Source of the DNA: Purshia tridentata
Taxonomy: Eukaryota; Streptophyta; Magnoliopsida; Rosales; Rosaceae
DNA length: 60,804 nt
Assembly (NCBI GenBank): GCA_003254885.1
Contig: QANT01006503.1
Span: forward strand, 1-60,804
Direction of reading: 5' to 3'
Position numbers and translations under genes: made by a program. The notes below the pieces were generated by a model. That model was not told the origin of the DNA. It ran no database searches and worked only from the letters and a program-made list of their open reading frames with translations. Shown in pieces: positions 48,261-60,804 of this stretch. Within the stretch, counting starts at the first letter, position 1; the number at the start of each line of letters is the position of its first letter.

Positions 48261-50606
48261 GAGTATTCCAAAGACGAGAACAATCGAGAAAAAGGTCATT
48301 CGAAAATAAAACAATGAATGTATGTCTGTCTGCATGAGTCATTGCGAGTCAGGTCGCACTATAGACTCGGTTTGTCTGTCTGCTTTTCTGCCAGATGATG
48401 TGACAATTGAAGCTTCACTGAGCTGGCAAACGTGTCATTGCCTTGTGTTGTCCAGTCTCAGTCACTTTACTCATCAATGCTAACTAAAGTTTGATTCATT
48501 GATTGTTCACACCAGGAATATCCGCATCTTTGCTTTTTTGAGCTGGAGATACAGATCATATATATATACATGATTAGAACAAGTGATAAAACATACACAA
48601 GTTTGCAACAGGAATACCAAATCTAGCTTTTGAAAAGAAAGATAATTTAAGATATCGTAGCCTTATAATTACAAGATATAAAGTTAATCGAAAGCAAATA
48701 TTTTTGACTTCGGGCTACCGACATATCAAACTTTTAGACTTTTCTAGCTTACCATATTACATGTAGTAATTAGTTACCTTTTTGTTCCAATCCAATTAGT
48801 TAATTAATTAAACAGAAATGTGTAGAAAGAATATTAATTATCACAAATTTGAAGGAATATTTGTTCCAAAAACAAAAAGAAAGAAGAAAATGAGGGAAAT
48901 ATTTCCATTTTAAGTAGACCCTCCTTCCACTTAAGTCCTGTATACTTTAGTTGCTGAATATTTTGCTAGATAGAAGTAGAACAGATACTTTAGTAGACCC
49001 TCCACATAAAAAACTAAAAATTTTGTGCTTTCGTAACACACCCTCCTTTTCACATTTCTATTCTTCCCTAATGATATTTACTTTTAGGAATTGAAATCCA
49101 TCTAAAATATATAGAAAGTAACTTAAATCCATCTCACGTCCAAGTTGACAAGTTGTATCTGGAGGCATTTCAAATCTTATCTTAGAGCATCCTAAATTGT
49201 TCTTTGAGAATGTCTAAAAATATGACTTAGAATACCCAAATGTACGATTATTCTAAATTAATAAAGGGTAATATTACATGTGGTTGTCATATTAAAATTA
49301 TGTCTAAAATTTGGACGAAATTTTGCATTTTAAACTTGATTGTAACAAAATCTAAACTACGAAGACCAAAATGGTCTTTTGCCCTTGAACAATGTTTCAT
49401 AGCGACCGCTCAAATCTTTGGTTGTTCAAAATCCTAAGGAACAAAGATTTATATTGATAAACAAGCAATATCTGCACATGAAACTGTTCAACAGTTTAAG
49501 CATATATAGAGGGATGCCTACCATGAGCACTTAGAAACAGAACCGTCTTTGCTTTTCTTCCTGTGTATTACAAAGTCGCTTAAAAGTGACTTTGGTTCAC
49601 ACTCGCTGCCACCTCTAACTAAAAGGAAAGAAACCGAAGACATTTCTTATAGAGCTTCCTATGTTTAAAATACTAATTTCAATAAAAGCTGACACCTCCT
49701 TAAATTTTTATTTTCCATCTATACCCTTTTGCTTTTGATATGGTTTCTTCCATTGACGAAAACTAAAATCTGTAACGTTGTTCAATATTCTAGTTTCTTC
49801 AAGCTAGAATCAACCAAGAAAAATAAAATTAAACATCAACCTCTAACCACGGAAGCCACATCTCTTAGTATTCCTTTCGCCCCCTCCCCCCAAATGTTGG
49901 GTTTAATGGGTTTACAAATTTGGGTATGTTGTTAGTTTTAGGAATTTCATACCACGTATATTTTATTTTGAATGAAATTGAGAGATTTGAAGAGTTTGGG
50001 TTTAAAAATTTTGGTATTAGGGATTTTTAATTTATTTGATATTCTTGTGTGTGAATTATTCAAAGAAATCTCTCAAACCCAAATTCAAATCTCTAACTTT
50101 TCTTTGAGAAAAAAAGGAAAAGAAAACCTCACCGAGTCCAATGAGAAGAAGATGGTGTTGATGTTTATTGTAAAGAAGATGATGTTGAAGACAATAAAAT
50201 GAAGGTTGAAAATGAAGAGGAAGCAACAAAGAAAGTTGCCATAGATGAGTGTCAATTAAGACCATCATTATTGGATTGGAATTGAGATTCGCTGAAAAAA
50301 ACCAAAAATATTTTTCTGAGTTTGGTTACTATTTTTTTACTTTTCTTTAAGATTACTTCAATATTAAAGCATGCTCAAAAAGAAGAGGAGAGGTGAGATT
50401 TAATTCCGGGTAATTATTTTTCTCGAGGAAGAGAGAATGAGAGCAGAGATTTAAAAAACTGTAAGGGGTAAAATAGGTAAAATATAAGAGTTGCTTATGT
50501 TTATCTCTGCATTTAATGTGGTGCAGTGCAGAGGCAAAAAGGGGAAAGAGCAAATTGTTTTTGGATTTTCACGTTTTGTTTCCACGTGGAGGCGAGTCTC
50601 ACGGAG

Positions 50607-50608
<2 letters not shown>

Positions 50609-50640
<32 letters not shown>
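50609..50640. repeat. (GA)16 microsatellite
   Basis: Sixteen uninterrupted GA units in intergenic DNA, next to gtctcacggagggg. Confidence 0.95.
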
Positions 50641-50642
<2 letters not shown>

Positions 50643-50825
50643 CCTCTTGCATGAGTATATACATAATAAATAGTACACTACAAATCCCTACTCCCCTTTC
50701 CCCATCAATTGAAACGACACCTATTAAAGTCCCGGAAAGAAGTATGAACAAAATGACAAACCAAAATTTTTAATGCACAATCCTAACAGTTGGAAACACG
50801 TCCTAAAGCAGCATCCAACACGAAT

Positions 50826-53800
50826 TCAATCCCAAGTAACCGAAACCATAGAGTTGGCGAGGCCCGACTCTTCAAAAGTAGATTGGCAATCATAATCCAG
50901 ACACTTTGAAGCTCCTGGGATTGCCTGAGTCAAGCGAAATGCCCTGGTCTCAGCTTCCTCTAGTTGAGAATAGCAGAATGACCACAACAGCTGCAAAAAA
51001 AACAAACAATTCAAATTTATTTACAAACCTAGGAGAGGAGTACAATATCTCCTGCTAATAATAGCAAGTGCTCATTGTGTGCATGGTAGTGCAAACCATA
51101 TAATCTACTTTGCACAGTGTTAAACATAAGCATGAACTTTCTGCATGCATTTGACTTCGATAAGATGATCAACACAATGCAAACTTCCTTCTTGTAGCTA
51201 AATCTTCTCTCACTTCTTACCTGAATTGGATCAGCGCGAAGGAAATTCCGCTGGACCCTGCGCCCATCTGGAAGACGGACTCCAACTCTGCAAAGGAGGT
51301 TCTTATTACCCTTGGGTTCTTCAGGCAAGGGTGGATATGTAGGCGTCTTAGTTGAGCATGTTTCTTCTTCCTTGTCAGTAATGATTTCATCTTTCTCTTT
51401 GGAAATGGCTCCACTTGTGTCCTTCATGCCTTCCATGGAAACTGCCAATGCGCGCAGCATTTCCTCATCTTCTTCAGTAGTTTCGTCTGCCACAACTGAA
51501 GCATCTCAAGTCATATACATAACAAAGGAAAAAAAATACATATCCAAAACAAAAATAGTAAGAGATCTAAGCAAATCACTCTGTTGCTAGCAAGACAGGT
51601 CTCAACTAGAAATGTCAAGGCTTTAGAAATTTAGTTACAAAAGCTTTCATATACAATCACCCAATTCAATTCCATCTCAGGGGAGTAAAGCAAAGAAAGA
51701 ATATTCACACAGAGGACCTTCAAAAATACTGACAGGTATTTATGGAATAGGAACTTACAGAAGAAACCAATCATATTAACCAACAGATGTTTCAGGTTGA
51801 AACTATTTACAGAAAATAAATATCCTTAGTGCAATCAAAATTCAACAGATTCCAAAAGCAAAATGGTGCATTGAGATGCAATACAGTAAAAGATACCAAG
51901 AAGCCCAAGCATACCTTTAGTTTTCTGTGGTTGAGGCAGAGAACTTTCTCTTGGGCGTTTATGGGACAGAGTTACATGATGATCCCTGGGGCCGCTATCC
52001 AAGAATGGCAAAAGGTCCTACAGAAGGATGTTTTGATGATTCAAATTAATCTCAAACAAAGTTTTCTGTAAGAGAAGGTTTATTAGGCCATCTAACAAAC
52101 GAACTTTATAAACAACTGCAAAAATACAATGGACACCATAACATTTACCTCCAGCAAAGATTCCGGTTGAACCATTCCATTCCATGATCGCATTTTTTGC
52201 CCAGTGATGGGGTCAATGATGAGCACTACAGGAATAGATTCCAACTTGTAGTATGTGCAAACCTTCCTGCCTTCTGTTGTATCATCATACGCCTATATTT
52301 GCAGAATAACATCACACAGATGAAACAAAATAAAGATAATTTGTAATTTGTTTCATCATAACCATAAAGGCCATCCAAAAATTCCACATTCATGTCTGAT
52401 GTCGTATAAATTAGGTAGAAAAATCCTCAACATAAATACAATCATTAAAACTTCTGACACAAATAACAGTAGCTCATAGGTACAGGCAAGATGCCACCAA
52501 AAAATCAGAAAATTATATGTATCTCAACATTTCTGAATTCCAATAACAGATTGAAAGACTCTTGTTTTAGTAATGCCATCCTTTGTCAAAACTTTGGTTC
52601 ATGGACTAGCATATCTTATTCTTTTTTCATGGCCAAAGAAGACTAGCACGTCTTATATTCCTAACAAGCAAGTGAAATATATGGATGCCTTGGGTAAGAT
52701 TTACTTGCTCTTACACTCCTACCCAAGGGAACCTGATAATATGTATGTAATACCACCAAAATAAATCTCACTTTTTGTTTTGCAAACAAAAAATCATACG
52801 TACACATATCAATATACATTAAATTATGTATATTTATTAAATTCATGTGTTTATGCACATCAACAGCATTGAACAGTCCAAAGAATAAAGTACATACGGA
52901 AAAGTAATCCCAAAATACATTTAAAAAAAAACATTTATCAAATAATAATTAAGCATCAGTACTATTTTTACACCCTGCAAAATTAATCTGATTTAATTTT
53001 ATTAGAAAGAACAAGCACAATGACATAATTAAAGCATGGTACTGACCTGCCAGAAGATAAAATTAGTAATAATGGTTTGAGAGACAGCTTCATTAGCCCA
53101 AGTGTCTCGGTTAAGCTTCACAAAGTTATATTTGTACACCAAAAGTGAGTCTACATGTAAAAGAAACCAAAAACAAAAAATAAATAGACCACATAAAAGA
53201 TGCTACCATATGAGAGCTGAACTCCTTCGTGGATTGCAAGTTCACCAGGAGCCATTTGTCCTGGACAGAAGCAGCACCTTTTGCCTGCATTGGTTAAAAA
53301 AAAAAAACAATTTTAATTTTATTAGCTCAATATTATGAAAGACTGCAAAGTGAATCGATGATTATACCACTCCACATGTCATTGGACCAACAAGGATTCT
53401 TTTATTTCCACATTTATCACACATATTTTGATCTTATACTCTTAGTTTTTGGTAGAATGACCATAAAGGTTTTCAATTGATATTTACATCTGTTAGTTTC
53501 ATGATTAAATGTGATTTATGTAAGGCCTCCAACTATGATCAAAGAAAGAAAGAGCCCAAAACCATGAGGGATACTCCCACAAAGCTACCCAACAGCCCAT
53601 AACACCAATAATACGGATTATGACAGTATACAAACCACGAAGCAAGGAATATAACATCAAAACCCCCTACCTTTTCAAAGGAACCCTGGAACATTAGCTT
53701 AAAGGGAGGACGATATAAGGAAGCAAGATTATCTCGAGAGTTGTCTGTCGTGGATGTAGCACCTTGGTCCGATTCCCATACCCCAGGATGTTTCATTTCC

Positions 53801-55205
53801 TCTTCAAAGTTACGGAATGCAATTACAGAACCCGATTCATGTGGCAAAAATCTTACCCTTGGTGATCTAGATGAAATTGACATAAAATAAACCTCGCCAT
53901 TTAATAAAAAATTAATGAGCAAATGGGACAAAGAAAAAGAACATAATGAATTGGGGGGGGGGGGGGGGGGGGGGGGGGGAAGGAGGAGAGAACATATGCA
54001 TGTTGGCTTGCAACTACAGCGCTACATGATAGGGTGGGTTAACTTATCAAAGATGCACAATAACAAAGTAAATATTATGCGCATGTACAACAGCTGAAAC
54101 ATTTAACAAGTGAAAATAACACCATATAATATTGTGTGCAACGAACATCCACCATTTGACTTGAGCAAACAAATTTAAAAGGAGACTATTTGAAAATTTA
54201 CAACAACAACAAATTCAAACAGCAGGCCCACTCCTGAAAACATCAGAAACTGGCAAACAAAACTCTTGAAGCATATAATTAAAATGAAATCAATAATTTA
54301 ATTACATTCCTGTCCATATTCCATTTCTCAAACTCCACTGATATTTCACATGTGGCATGCATTGTTAAAGAAAATAATAAAGGAAGAACAAATGAAATAC
54401 CATGTGATTTTTTCCCTACAATAGTGATGTCATTGTTGTGTCAATACAAAAACCACTTCAAAGGATCTCAAATCCAAGCAAGAAAGAGCAGTTCCATTAT
54501 AATGTTATTTAATTATATATATAGCAGGAACCAGGAGAACAGAAGAAATAATACAACATACGAAATTGAATACAAAGCTTTCTAGTTCAAATACCCATAA
54601 AGCGCAGCATCATCATAAAGAACATCCCTTATAACAGGCATGGGGGGGCGCACTTCGTCTTCACCATGTTGTACCACATTCGCATTTACACTGTTACAAA
54701 CCCCATGCCAAACAAAAAATGAAAAACGCGCGCACACACATATAAACCGACTTGTATATATACAAAAAAAATATGAAATACCCAGAATTTTGATCGGTCA
54801 AATTATGAATATTTTCAGTCGGTGGCAGTGGTGGGGCTATCGACCCTGCTTCATTACCCACATAAAAGAGCTGAATTGCTTCCTCAAGGTTCCAACTTGT
54901 GGCCTGTTCATTGCAAGATTGATGCTTTCAATATGCATATACATTATACTAGTCTAAAGTAAGCAAATTGCAATCCAATTACAGCTAAATCTATTACTAC
55001 AAATCACTGTTCTTTAGAAACAAACAAAAACAAACAGACAAACAAACAAACAAAGAGATCAATGCAATGCGTTTTGAAGACTAATTGTGAGATTGAGAGT
55101 GACCTGCAAAAACCGTCTGGCGGTCTCGTCTGTCTGTCCCACTGCGATCTCCAAAAACGAAGAGACCATGCTCTGCTGGTCATTGGCTGACACCACCTCC
55201 TCCAT
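50826..55205 (-). CDS. PUX7: Plant UBX domain-containing protein, PUX7 type
   Basis: Ten exons close in frame to 449 residues: 55205-55104, 54903-54782, 54690-54595, 53866-53671, 53284-53207, 53115-53047, 52292-52149, 52017-51915, 51495-51221 and 50990-50826. A UBA-like domain is at about 6-50 (MVSSFLEIAVGQTDETARRF, ATSWNLEEAIQLFY). A thioredoxin-like UAS domain is at about 150-270 (LVNLQSTKEFSSHMLNRDTW, DPITGQKMRSWNG). A ubiquitin-interacting motif (EDEEMLRALAVSMEGM) is at about 313-328, and a C-terminal UBX domain (GVRLPDGRRVQRNF to NSMVSVTWD) is at about 370-449. This order is that of UBXN7 and Arabidopsis PUX7, which link ubiquitinated substrates to the AAA ATPase CDC48/p97. The loop usually holding FPR reads AIPGA, so contact with CDC48 may differ from the classical case. 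Confidence 0.9.
53953..53979 (+). repeat. 27-base G homopolymer in a UBX gene intron
   Basis: An uninterrupted run of 27 G on the plus strand lies in the intron between exons 3 and 4. It would be poly-C in the pre-mRNA and poly-G on the non-template DNA strand. Exact length should be treated with caution because such runs are hard to sequence. Confidence 0.9.
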
Positions 55206-55508
55206 CTTTCGCTTGCTACAAACAACAACAATAACACCATCAATTTACCATATTTACAGCTTCCAAAGCCATTGAATTTCATTTATTATCTACATACTCT
55301 AGGGTTTTCAGCGAGCATGGAACGTACCGATTTGGAAGCCTTGGGGATTTTGGCAACGGGCTTTTGTCTTCTGAGATTTTGTTCTACCTTTTTTTTCTTT
55401 CATATATATAATATAATATAGGCAACTCTCTTTTTTATTTAAAAAATTTTTTGGTCGATCTTTATTTTTTATTTAAATCAGGCAAATTATCTCAGCATAA
55501 TGTAATTA
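55206..55508. other. Promoter region of the UBX gene
   Basis: This region lies upstream of the PUX7-type gene. A run tatatataatataatata at about 55405-55422 could include its TATA element, but it is about 200 bases from the ATG. No gene is seen. Confidence 0.4.
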
Positions 55509-55873
55509 GGGAAATTATAAAGACTGTTGCTATCTTCACACCCTTATTTTTCTCTTCTCACACTCCTTTCTTTTCATTTTGTAAAATTATAATTTTATCT
55601 TAACATCAAATGACCATAAAGGACATAAAATTAAAAAAGCAAAAAAATAAAATATTACTAAACAACCAGCCACCCTAAATCTCGACTCCATCACTTTGAG
55701 CTAGCCATTGCCTGCTGTTATTGACGCTGGCGTCGCCTTCTTTTCTCTCTTTGGGGACGGAGGGTGGTGTCGGGGGTGCGCGTTGTAATTTTCTCTCTTT
55801 TTTATTAGGGGCATTTTAAAGATATTATTGAGAAATTTGGGAGTGTGAGAATATAAATTTTCATTATAAATGG
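55509..55873. mobile_element. Small non-autonomous element with 8-bp target duplication
   Basis: The direct repeat tgtaatta occurs at 55501-55508 and 55874-55881. The 365 bases between them carry an exact inverted pair, tctcacactcc at 55556-55566 and ggagtgtgaga at 55840-55850, and ttataa near each end. The extreme termini (gggaaattat and attataaatgg) match only loosely when inverted. The middle is GC-richer and non-coding. An 8-bp duplication would suit a hAT-type MITE, but with imperfect termini this is a candidate only. Confidence 0.5.
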
Positions 55874-56308
55874 TGTAATTACGAGCTTAGCCTCTTTTGC
55901 CAAAAGTTGATACTACAATTTTGACTTCCGAAGGAGAGTTTGGTAGGAGTATTTGTATGGAATAATTAGAAATAGATTCAATTTTGAAAGGTCATTTAAA
56001 CTAAAATTATATATAAATTTACATTCATAGTTAAATCCAATTTTTTAAATTGAGCTCCAAAAAATAGGCTTTTTAAAATTTTGACTCATATTATCTCTTA
56101 AAATTAAGATAATCAATATGAATTAATTTTAAAAATGAAAGATAATATCTGTTCAAACATATTTAATTAAAACATTCAAGATTATCTAGTTTTATATTTT
56201 TTAATTTAAAATAATAAATGATTATATCCGTTTATATTATATAATAAAAAAGTATTAACTCATAAAAATAATCAAACAAGTAAGAGAAAAAAAAATATAT
56301 ATATATAG

Positions 56309-56561
56309 ATACATTTCAATTGTACCAATATCTGGGTTGGTATATATATATATATTTGAGTTGCTTCATTTCCTGAGTTTTGAGGGTAAATCTCATCTTT
56401 TCACCTCATCCCTTTCTAGGGTATAGAATGTGTTCGATAGAGGCGTTATGTTAAGATTTAGCTCTAAGATTTTGGGCAGAGCCCAAAATTCTGAAGTTAA
56501 ACCATAACATAAAAGCCGACAAATTAGAGCTGATCGATTGATTGGTACAATTGAAATGTAT
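56309..56561. mobile_element. 253-bp inverted-repeat element (candidate MITE)
   Basis: The ends are perfect 21-base inverted repeats built on atacatttcaattgtacca and its complement, at 56309-56329 and 56541-56561. A second hairpin lies inside: about 56478-56503 reads gattttgggc, a three-base loop, then gcccaaaattc, and outer parts of that stem also pair imperfectly. No coding sequence is present. A target duplication cannot be picked out because the left flank is a TA run. Confidence 0.55.
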
Positions 56562-59500
56562 TTACAAACCAGAGTCAATTGTTCGTTCGGTACAGTTAAA
56601 TCCTATAATTAATTATGAGATAATATAATAATATTAATTAGAATATATAATATAATAATATAATATTAAAGTAATATACAATTAGAATAATATTATGATA
56701 ATATTAGAATAATATTAAGATTTACATATTATTAATTTTAGGAAAATATTACTTATTTTTTAAATTAAAAACATTTGGATAATATTTTTAGACTTCAGTC
56801 AAAAATAAAAAAATTTTAAAGTATTAATCTAAAAAAGGAGAAAATATTGGACCGATGTATAAATCACTCAATATAGATTTTGGGGAACTTCAAGTGTACT
56901 GGGCAGACTTGGTAGTCGAGGGGTTTTTTAGAAAATGCCAACCGATAAGATTGGGTTGGACCGTCCGGGATTTCGGACGAGCCCAATAATCTGAACTTCA
57001 GAACTGCTCCTTAACGGGCCTTATTGGATGGCTGGGCCTAAGAGTAAGGACTATTTAGGCTATGAATTGGAGCAAGGAACGAGCTCAATGTTTTTTGTCG
57101 GCTTTTCTTTAGGGTTACTCATTCTTTTGAGCTGCAATTAATGATATTGACTATAGAAAACATAATACTTATATTGATCATCATCTATTTTATAGTTATC
57201 ATTTTAATTTTAATCTTATTAAAATAGTCCTATAATTACAATGATTATTTAATTTAGTAAAATTTTGCTAGATAATACCATTCTTTGTTGACACAATATT
57301 GCTAGAGATATCAAATTTGTATACTAAATAATGTGATTGTGTTTTATTGAGTCATATATGTGGATCAACTTTTTAATATTTTTTTTAGCAAGTACCATTG
57401 TTAGAGAACCCTCATAGTATTAAGAGTTTGGTAAGCTTGGTTAATTAATGTTAGTCTTGAACTCCAAGTAATCCTACATATATTAGGTTATAGGGCTGTA
57501 TATATATCTATATGATAAGTGGGTTTTCCTCGATCTTTCTTTCTCCAACCCTAACCCTAGCAAAGTCATTTGAGATCCAATTTGTTATATAAATTTGGTA
57601 TAGTATTTATGCTAAGACAATGGAGGATAGCTGGTAGGTATAACGTAGGCACAACATATTGAATCACGTAACCTTTTAAAAAGGTCTTCACGCATGTTTT
57701 TCACTTGTTGGTTTGCTCTCGTATATAAATTTCTTCCTACAATGACATGCTCTGGTAAATTATAGGCCTTTGGTGTGCTTGTCAATGCCTAATTCATCCT
57801 TTTGCCTTTTAACCACAGCCACTTGCTTTGTTTGGATCGATTTGCATGCATTTTTATATGGTAATTGAAACTCAAAGCGTTTACGTGTGGGTAATGTTTT
57901 TTTTACTAGATTGTAAATATAGATATTAATAATTTGATTCATTGTTGATTGTGATTTCAAACCAAACTAAGTGAGAATTGAGGAATATTTGATCGATCAT
58001 GAACTCATTACTCACTTCAAATTAATGGGAACTTAATGCATTGCACTTGAAGAATGAGGTTTTGATGATGGAATTAAAACAAATAGTTGACATTTGTGAA
58101 GTCGCCATCGAAAGCCCTCTTCTTAGTAGAGTTGGAGTCGAATGAAAGAGTTTGGAAATGACTATACACCAATTAAGTAAAATGAGTTTTAAATAAAAGC
58201 CGTATGAATTAACTAGTACTTACTTAAAAAATTAATTAATTAAATATAGGTCAACATTCATGTAAAATGAACCAACACCACTATAATTATTTATTTATTG
58301 ATTCTTTTGTCTTAATTTATTAATCATAGATTATATATATGTATATTATCTCCTATTTGTTTTGATATATATTTTTTTATAGGTCGCGTGCTATTGAACG
58401 AATTTAGCTTGTCATATCCAATCTAATATTTGGAAAAGTAGGAGGAGACTCGTGCTCTTCATGGACGCGTGTCGAACAACCCTTGCCAATTAATTGCCAT
58501 GGATGAATCATGGAGCTTTTTCTCAGGAAAGTAATTGAAACATGTCCAAGAAAGCTAGAAACGACAATGGCTGCCACTATAAAAGCTTAATGGACCTCTT
58601 ATCTTATTGGGTTTTAATTAGGCACTCATGGACATATATGGTCGTGTGTGTCTAATTCGATCACCTAACTTCACAAAGGCCTCATTAATTTTATTTTTAT
58701 ATAAATTTTTGTTTAGAGACGTACGTTTTCCTGGTTGAGGTGCTTAATTTGCTAACTAATTAATGTGACAGTGTACAGTGTATGATATGATATATAACTT
58801 GGCATAATCTCGAGCATACCTCTCCAACATCCGCGGAATCGTACGGTTGGAATTGGATGTTGTTGAATAATATAAAGTTCCATGCCGTTGCTTTTTTTGC
58901 TTAATAATAATCCAACAATTTGCGACATAATCTTTAAAGGGCAATCTAGGTAGCGAGGTCGCTCAAGTTCCATCACCAACAGTAGTGCATGGACCTAAGC
59001 TCTAGCTATATATGTATAATGTATATAGATTTTATTATATGGTGCCTTAACCTTTCCTAATAAGTGGCCATTTCTTTTTGGTTGGTTTCGCCATCAGGTC
59101 TCTAAAGCCACCAAGGTTTTACACACACACACACCACACCACACCACACACAATGACTACAAGTTGGCCGATGTACTTTTTTGTTCCATTGCTACTAACG
59201 CAAAAATTTTAAGGCTGCTTGTAAGTTGTAGCTAGTTGGCGCTTTTGAGGGAAAATACATATATGAGATTTGCTAATAGGAATTAATTAATGTGGATTGG
59301 CTTAAAACTAGAAAGTCATATTATATATTTCGAATGAATTAACTTCAATGAAACAAGAGCTAGTTTCATATGATGAATACTGTGATAAATAATATACTTC
59401 AATTCCTGAATATGCATATATATATGCAATTATGCGCCACTTATCATGACATTTGTTTTATTTATTTAGTTATTTTTGGTTATTTGGAATAGGATGCAAT

Positions 59501-59684
59501 TTAGAGGATCAACGATACTGTAACAACTGGGTATTTTTGGGTGCATGACATCTGTAACCTTTAAATGTGATCGATCTGGGTTATATCCAATGAAGACACA
59601 GAGGATCAATGATACTTGTAGGATGCGATTTAGAGGATGAATAAATAAAAGTATTTGACATGATCAATATTTGTACAGATGGGA

Positions 59685-59750
59685 GGAGCTTGACTAAGGT
59701 CAAGTGCGTGACTGGCTGGAGCTTGACTAAGGTCAACTACGTGTCTGGCT
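59685..59750. repeat. 33-bp tandem duplication with palindromic W-box pairs
   Basis: Two 33-base units lie head to tail, 59685-59717 and 59718-59750, differing at a few positions. Each starts ggagcttgactaaggtcaa and ends with ctggct. Within each unit TTGACT and GGTCAA (TTGACC on the other strand) form an inverted pair of W-box cores separated by one or two bases, so there are four W-box cores in 66 bases. No gene is seen nearby within the window. Confidence 0.75.
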
Positions 59751-60804
59751 GTCTACATATGTTACAGCTATAAGATAAAATATGGGCAAACTGTAATTTA
59801 GTATTTTCAGTATTCTTTATATTGCAAGTAAGTACATTCTGTTTAATTTTCACTCATCTTTATTTTTTTGACAAATAAGTACATCTATTAGATCTTCCTT
59901 CAGAAAGATTGTTAAGTGATGATTCTGCGCTACACGTGGACAAATAAAATCATAAAATATTATAAAATAATTTTTTTTAAAAACCCACAATTAAATTAAC
60001 AAAAAAATTAAAAACCCTTTCTACATTATGATTTTCAATGATTCTTGTATAAAGACTTAGAAAATGGACGATTTCAATTATTAAATTACAATGCAGAGTG
60101 GATCTCACAAACTATACCTCATCATATTTAAAATAAAATATACTTAAAATGGAAAGGACTATATATATATGTATCACTAGACACGTATAGAATAGATAGA
60201 TATGAAATACAATTAGATTATGTACATAATGGGAGTTAGCCTTCTTTCCGTTCAAACCTTACCCACATATATCCTTAATCTATACCGCTTGTATGTCAAA
60301 GTCACATGATCTTTTTACCAGAAAGGTTAAGGTAATTACTAAGCCAACAGGTTGGTGGTTATCATCCACAATACCTCCATCATTTAATTTGGATGGCTAC
60401 AATTTATCCGTGTCGTTAATTGCGCCATTAGAAAAGCAATTGGCATGCAATTATTATATATTTAATATTTCTGAAATTGGATATAATATCATGAACTTTT
60501 CAATGTCATTATTGTCCAGATAGGAAATCAATATATAAAAGTTAATATAACGCCGTCTAACCTATGATCTGTATTTGGTCCCCCCACCTAATCAAACTTT
60601 CCACTCCAAACCCTAGAGCTACAGAGAAAAAATAAAAGATACAAAATTGGGTGGTTGGCATTGAACTTAGCTATAGCTACAATTTAATTTAATTCAATTT
60701 ATGTGACTAATCAGTATTGCAAAAGTAAATATACATGGATCACACATATATATATATCAGGAAGGATCTATTGTGGGATTCCTACAAATTAGAAGTTTGT
60801 GGGA

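Larger units (their letters stand above)
48171..50825. other. Intergenic region with GA repeat; no gene seen
   Basis: The left part is the promoter of the second defensin. Bases 49900-50110 contain partly inverted copies of a phrase like gagagatttgaagagtttgggttt. A (GA)16 microsatellite lies at 50609-50640. Short frames at 49972-50202 and 50516-50773 look like chance. The right end should include the 3' untranslated region of the UBX gene. Confidence 0.45.
55882..60804. other. Right-hand 4.9 kb: AT-rich, no convincing gene
   Basis: I find no gene I can support. Features are the small inverted-repeat element at 56309-56561, telomere-like words (ccaaccctaaccctag) at about 57546-57560, a CA/CACACC run at about 59123-59150, and the palindromic tandem repeat at 59685-59750. 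Frames at 56393, 57760, 58752 and 60293 are short and low in recognisable content. Poly-A/T and TA runs are frequent, as expected for intergenic plant DNA. Confidence 0.5.

Noticed and set aside
57546..57560. Telomere-like words aaccctaaccctag
   Set aside because: Only two units. This is a common telo-box-like word in plant DNA and does not suggest an interstitial telomere array.
60293..60523. 76-codon frame near the right edge
   Set aside because: No recognised domain or good start context. It may be part of a gene beyond the window, but nothing supports that here.

Overview
This window is plant nuclear DNA. It is AT-rich, its genes have short exons with GT-AG introns, and it carries a chloroplast TPR protein, a PPR protein, a class III peroxidase, a PUX-type UBX protein and plant defensins. 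A eudicot is certain. The mature defensin sequences resemble those of Rosaceae fruit trees, but that is recognition from memory and a weak basis for naming a genus. Exon boundaries were set by hand from splice consensus, reading-frame closure and comparison between paralogues.

Layout. 1-231 is the right arm of a foldback transposon. 1211-1717 (+) is a small membrane RING-H2 protein. 2715-5812 (+) is a seven-exon protein of unknown role ending in a zinc ribbon. 6559-7548 (+) is an intronless chloroplast TPR protein of the SLOW GREEN 1 type. 7983-18956 (-) is a 12-exon gene for a giant protein of about 2,729 residues that joins a Sen1-type SF1 helicase, a UvrD/Rep-type SF1 helicase and a TPR-like C-terminus (copy A). 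21302-25270 (-) is the DEAD-box helicase RH32. 25497-26913 is an intact foldback element with a 10-bp target duplication. 27423-35360 (-) is a paralogue of the giant gene (copy B). 37944-39764 (+) is an intronless PPR gene. 41910-43050 (-) is a secreted peroxidase. 45154-45560 (-) is a 62-residue, two-exon microprotein resembling the complex III assembly factor BRAWNIN/UQCC6. 46793-47289 and 47852-48170 (-) are two defensins. 50826-55205 (-) is a ten-exon UBX protein of the PUX7 type. From 55206 to the end I see no convincing gene, only small inverted-repeat elements and a palindromic tandem repeat.

The most notable locus is the pair of giant helicase genes flanking RH32. Copy A keeps both helicase modules with all motifs intact. 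Copy B has lost the whole Sen1 module (about 674 residues) by an in-frame event whose junction lies inside coding sequence. It has also lost about 143 residues of the TPR-like region in frame, has a mutated ancestral splice acceptor with an in-frame substitute nine bases away, and ends in a different C-terminus. Even so, its reading frame is open across ten exons and all UvrD motifs are present. It therefore looks like a remodelled single-helicase protein, not a decaying pseudogene. The other genes are ordinary single-copy or small-family plant genes and show no operon-like relationship.
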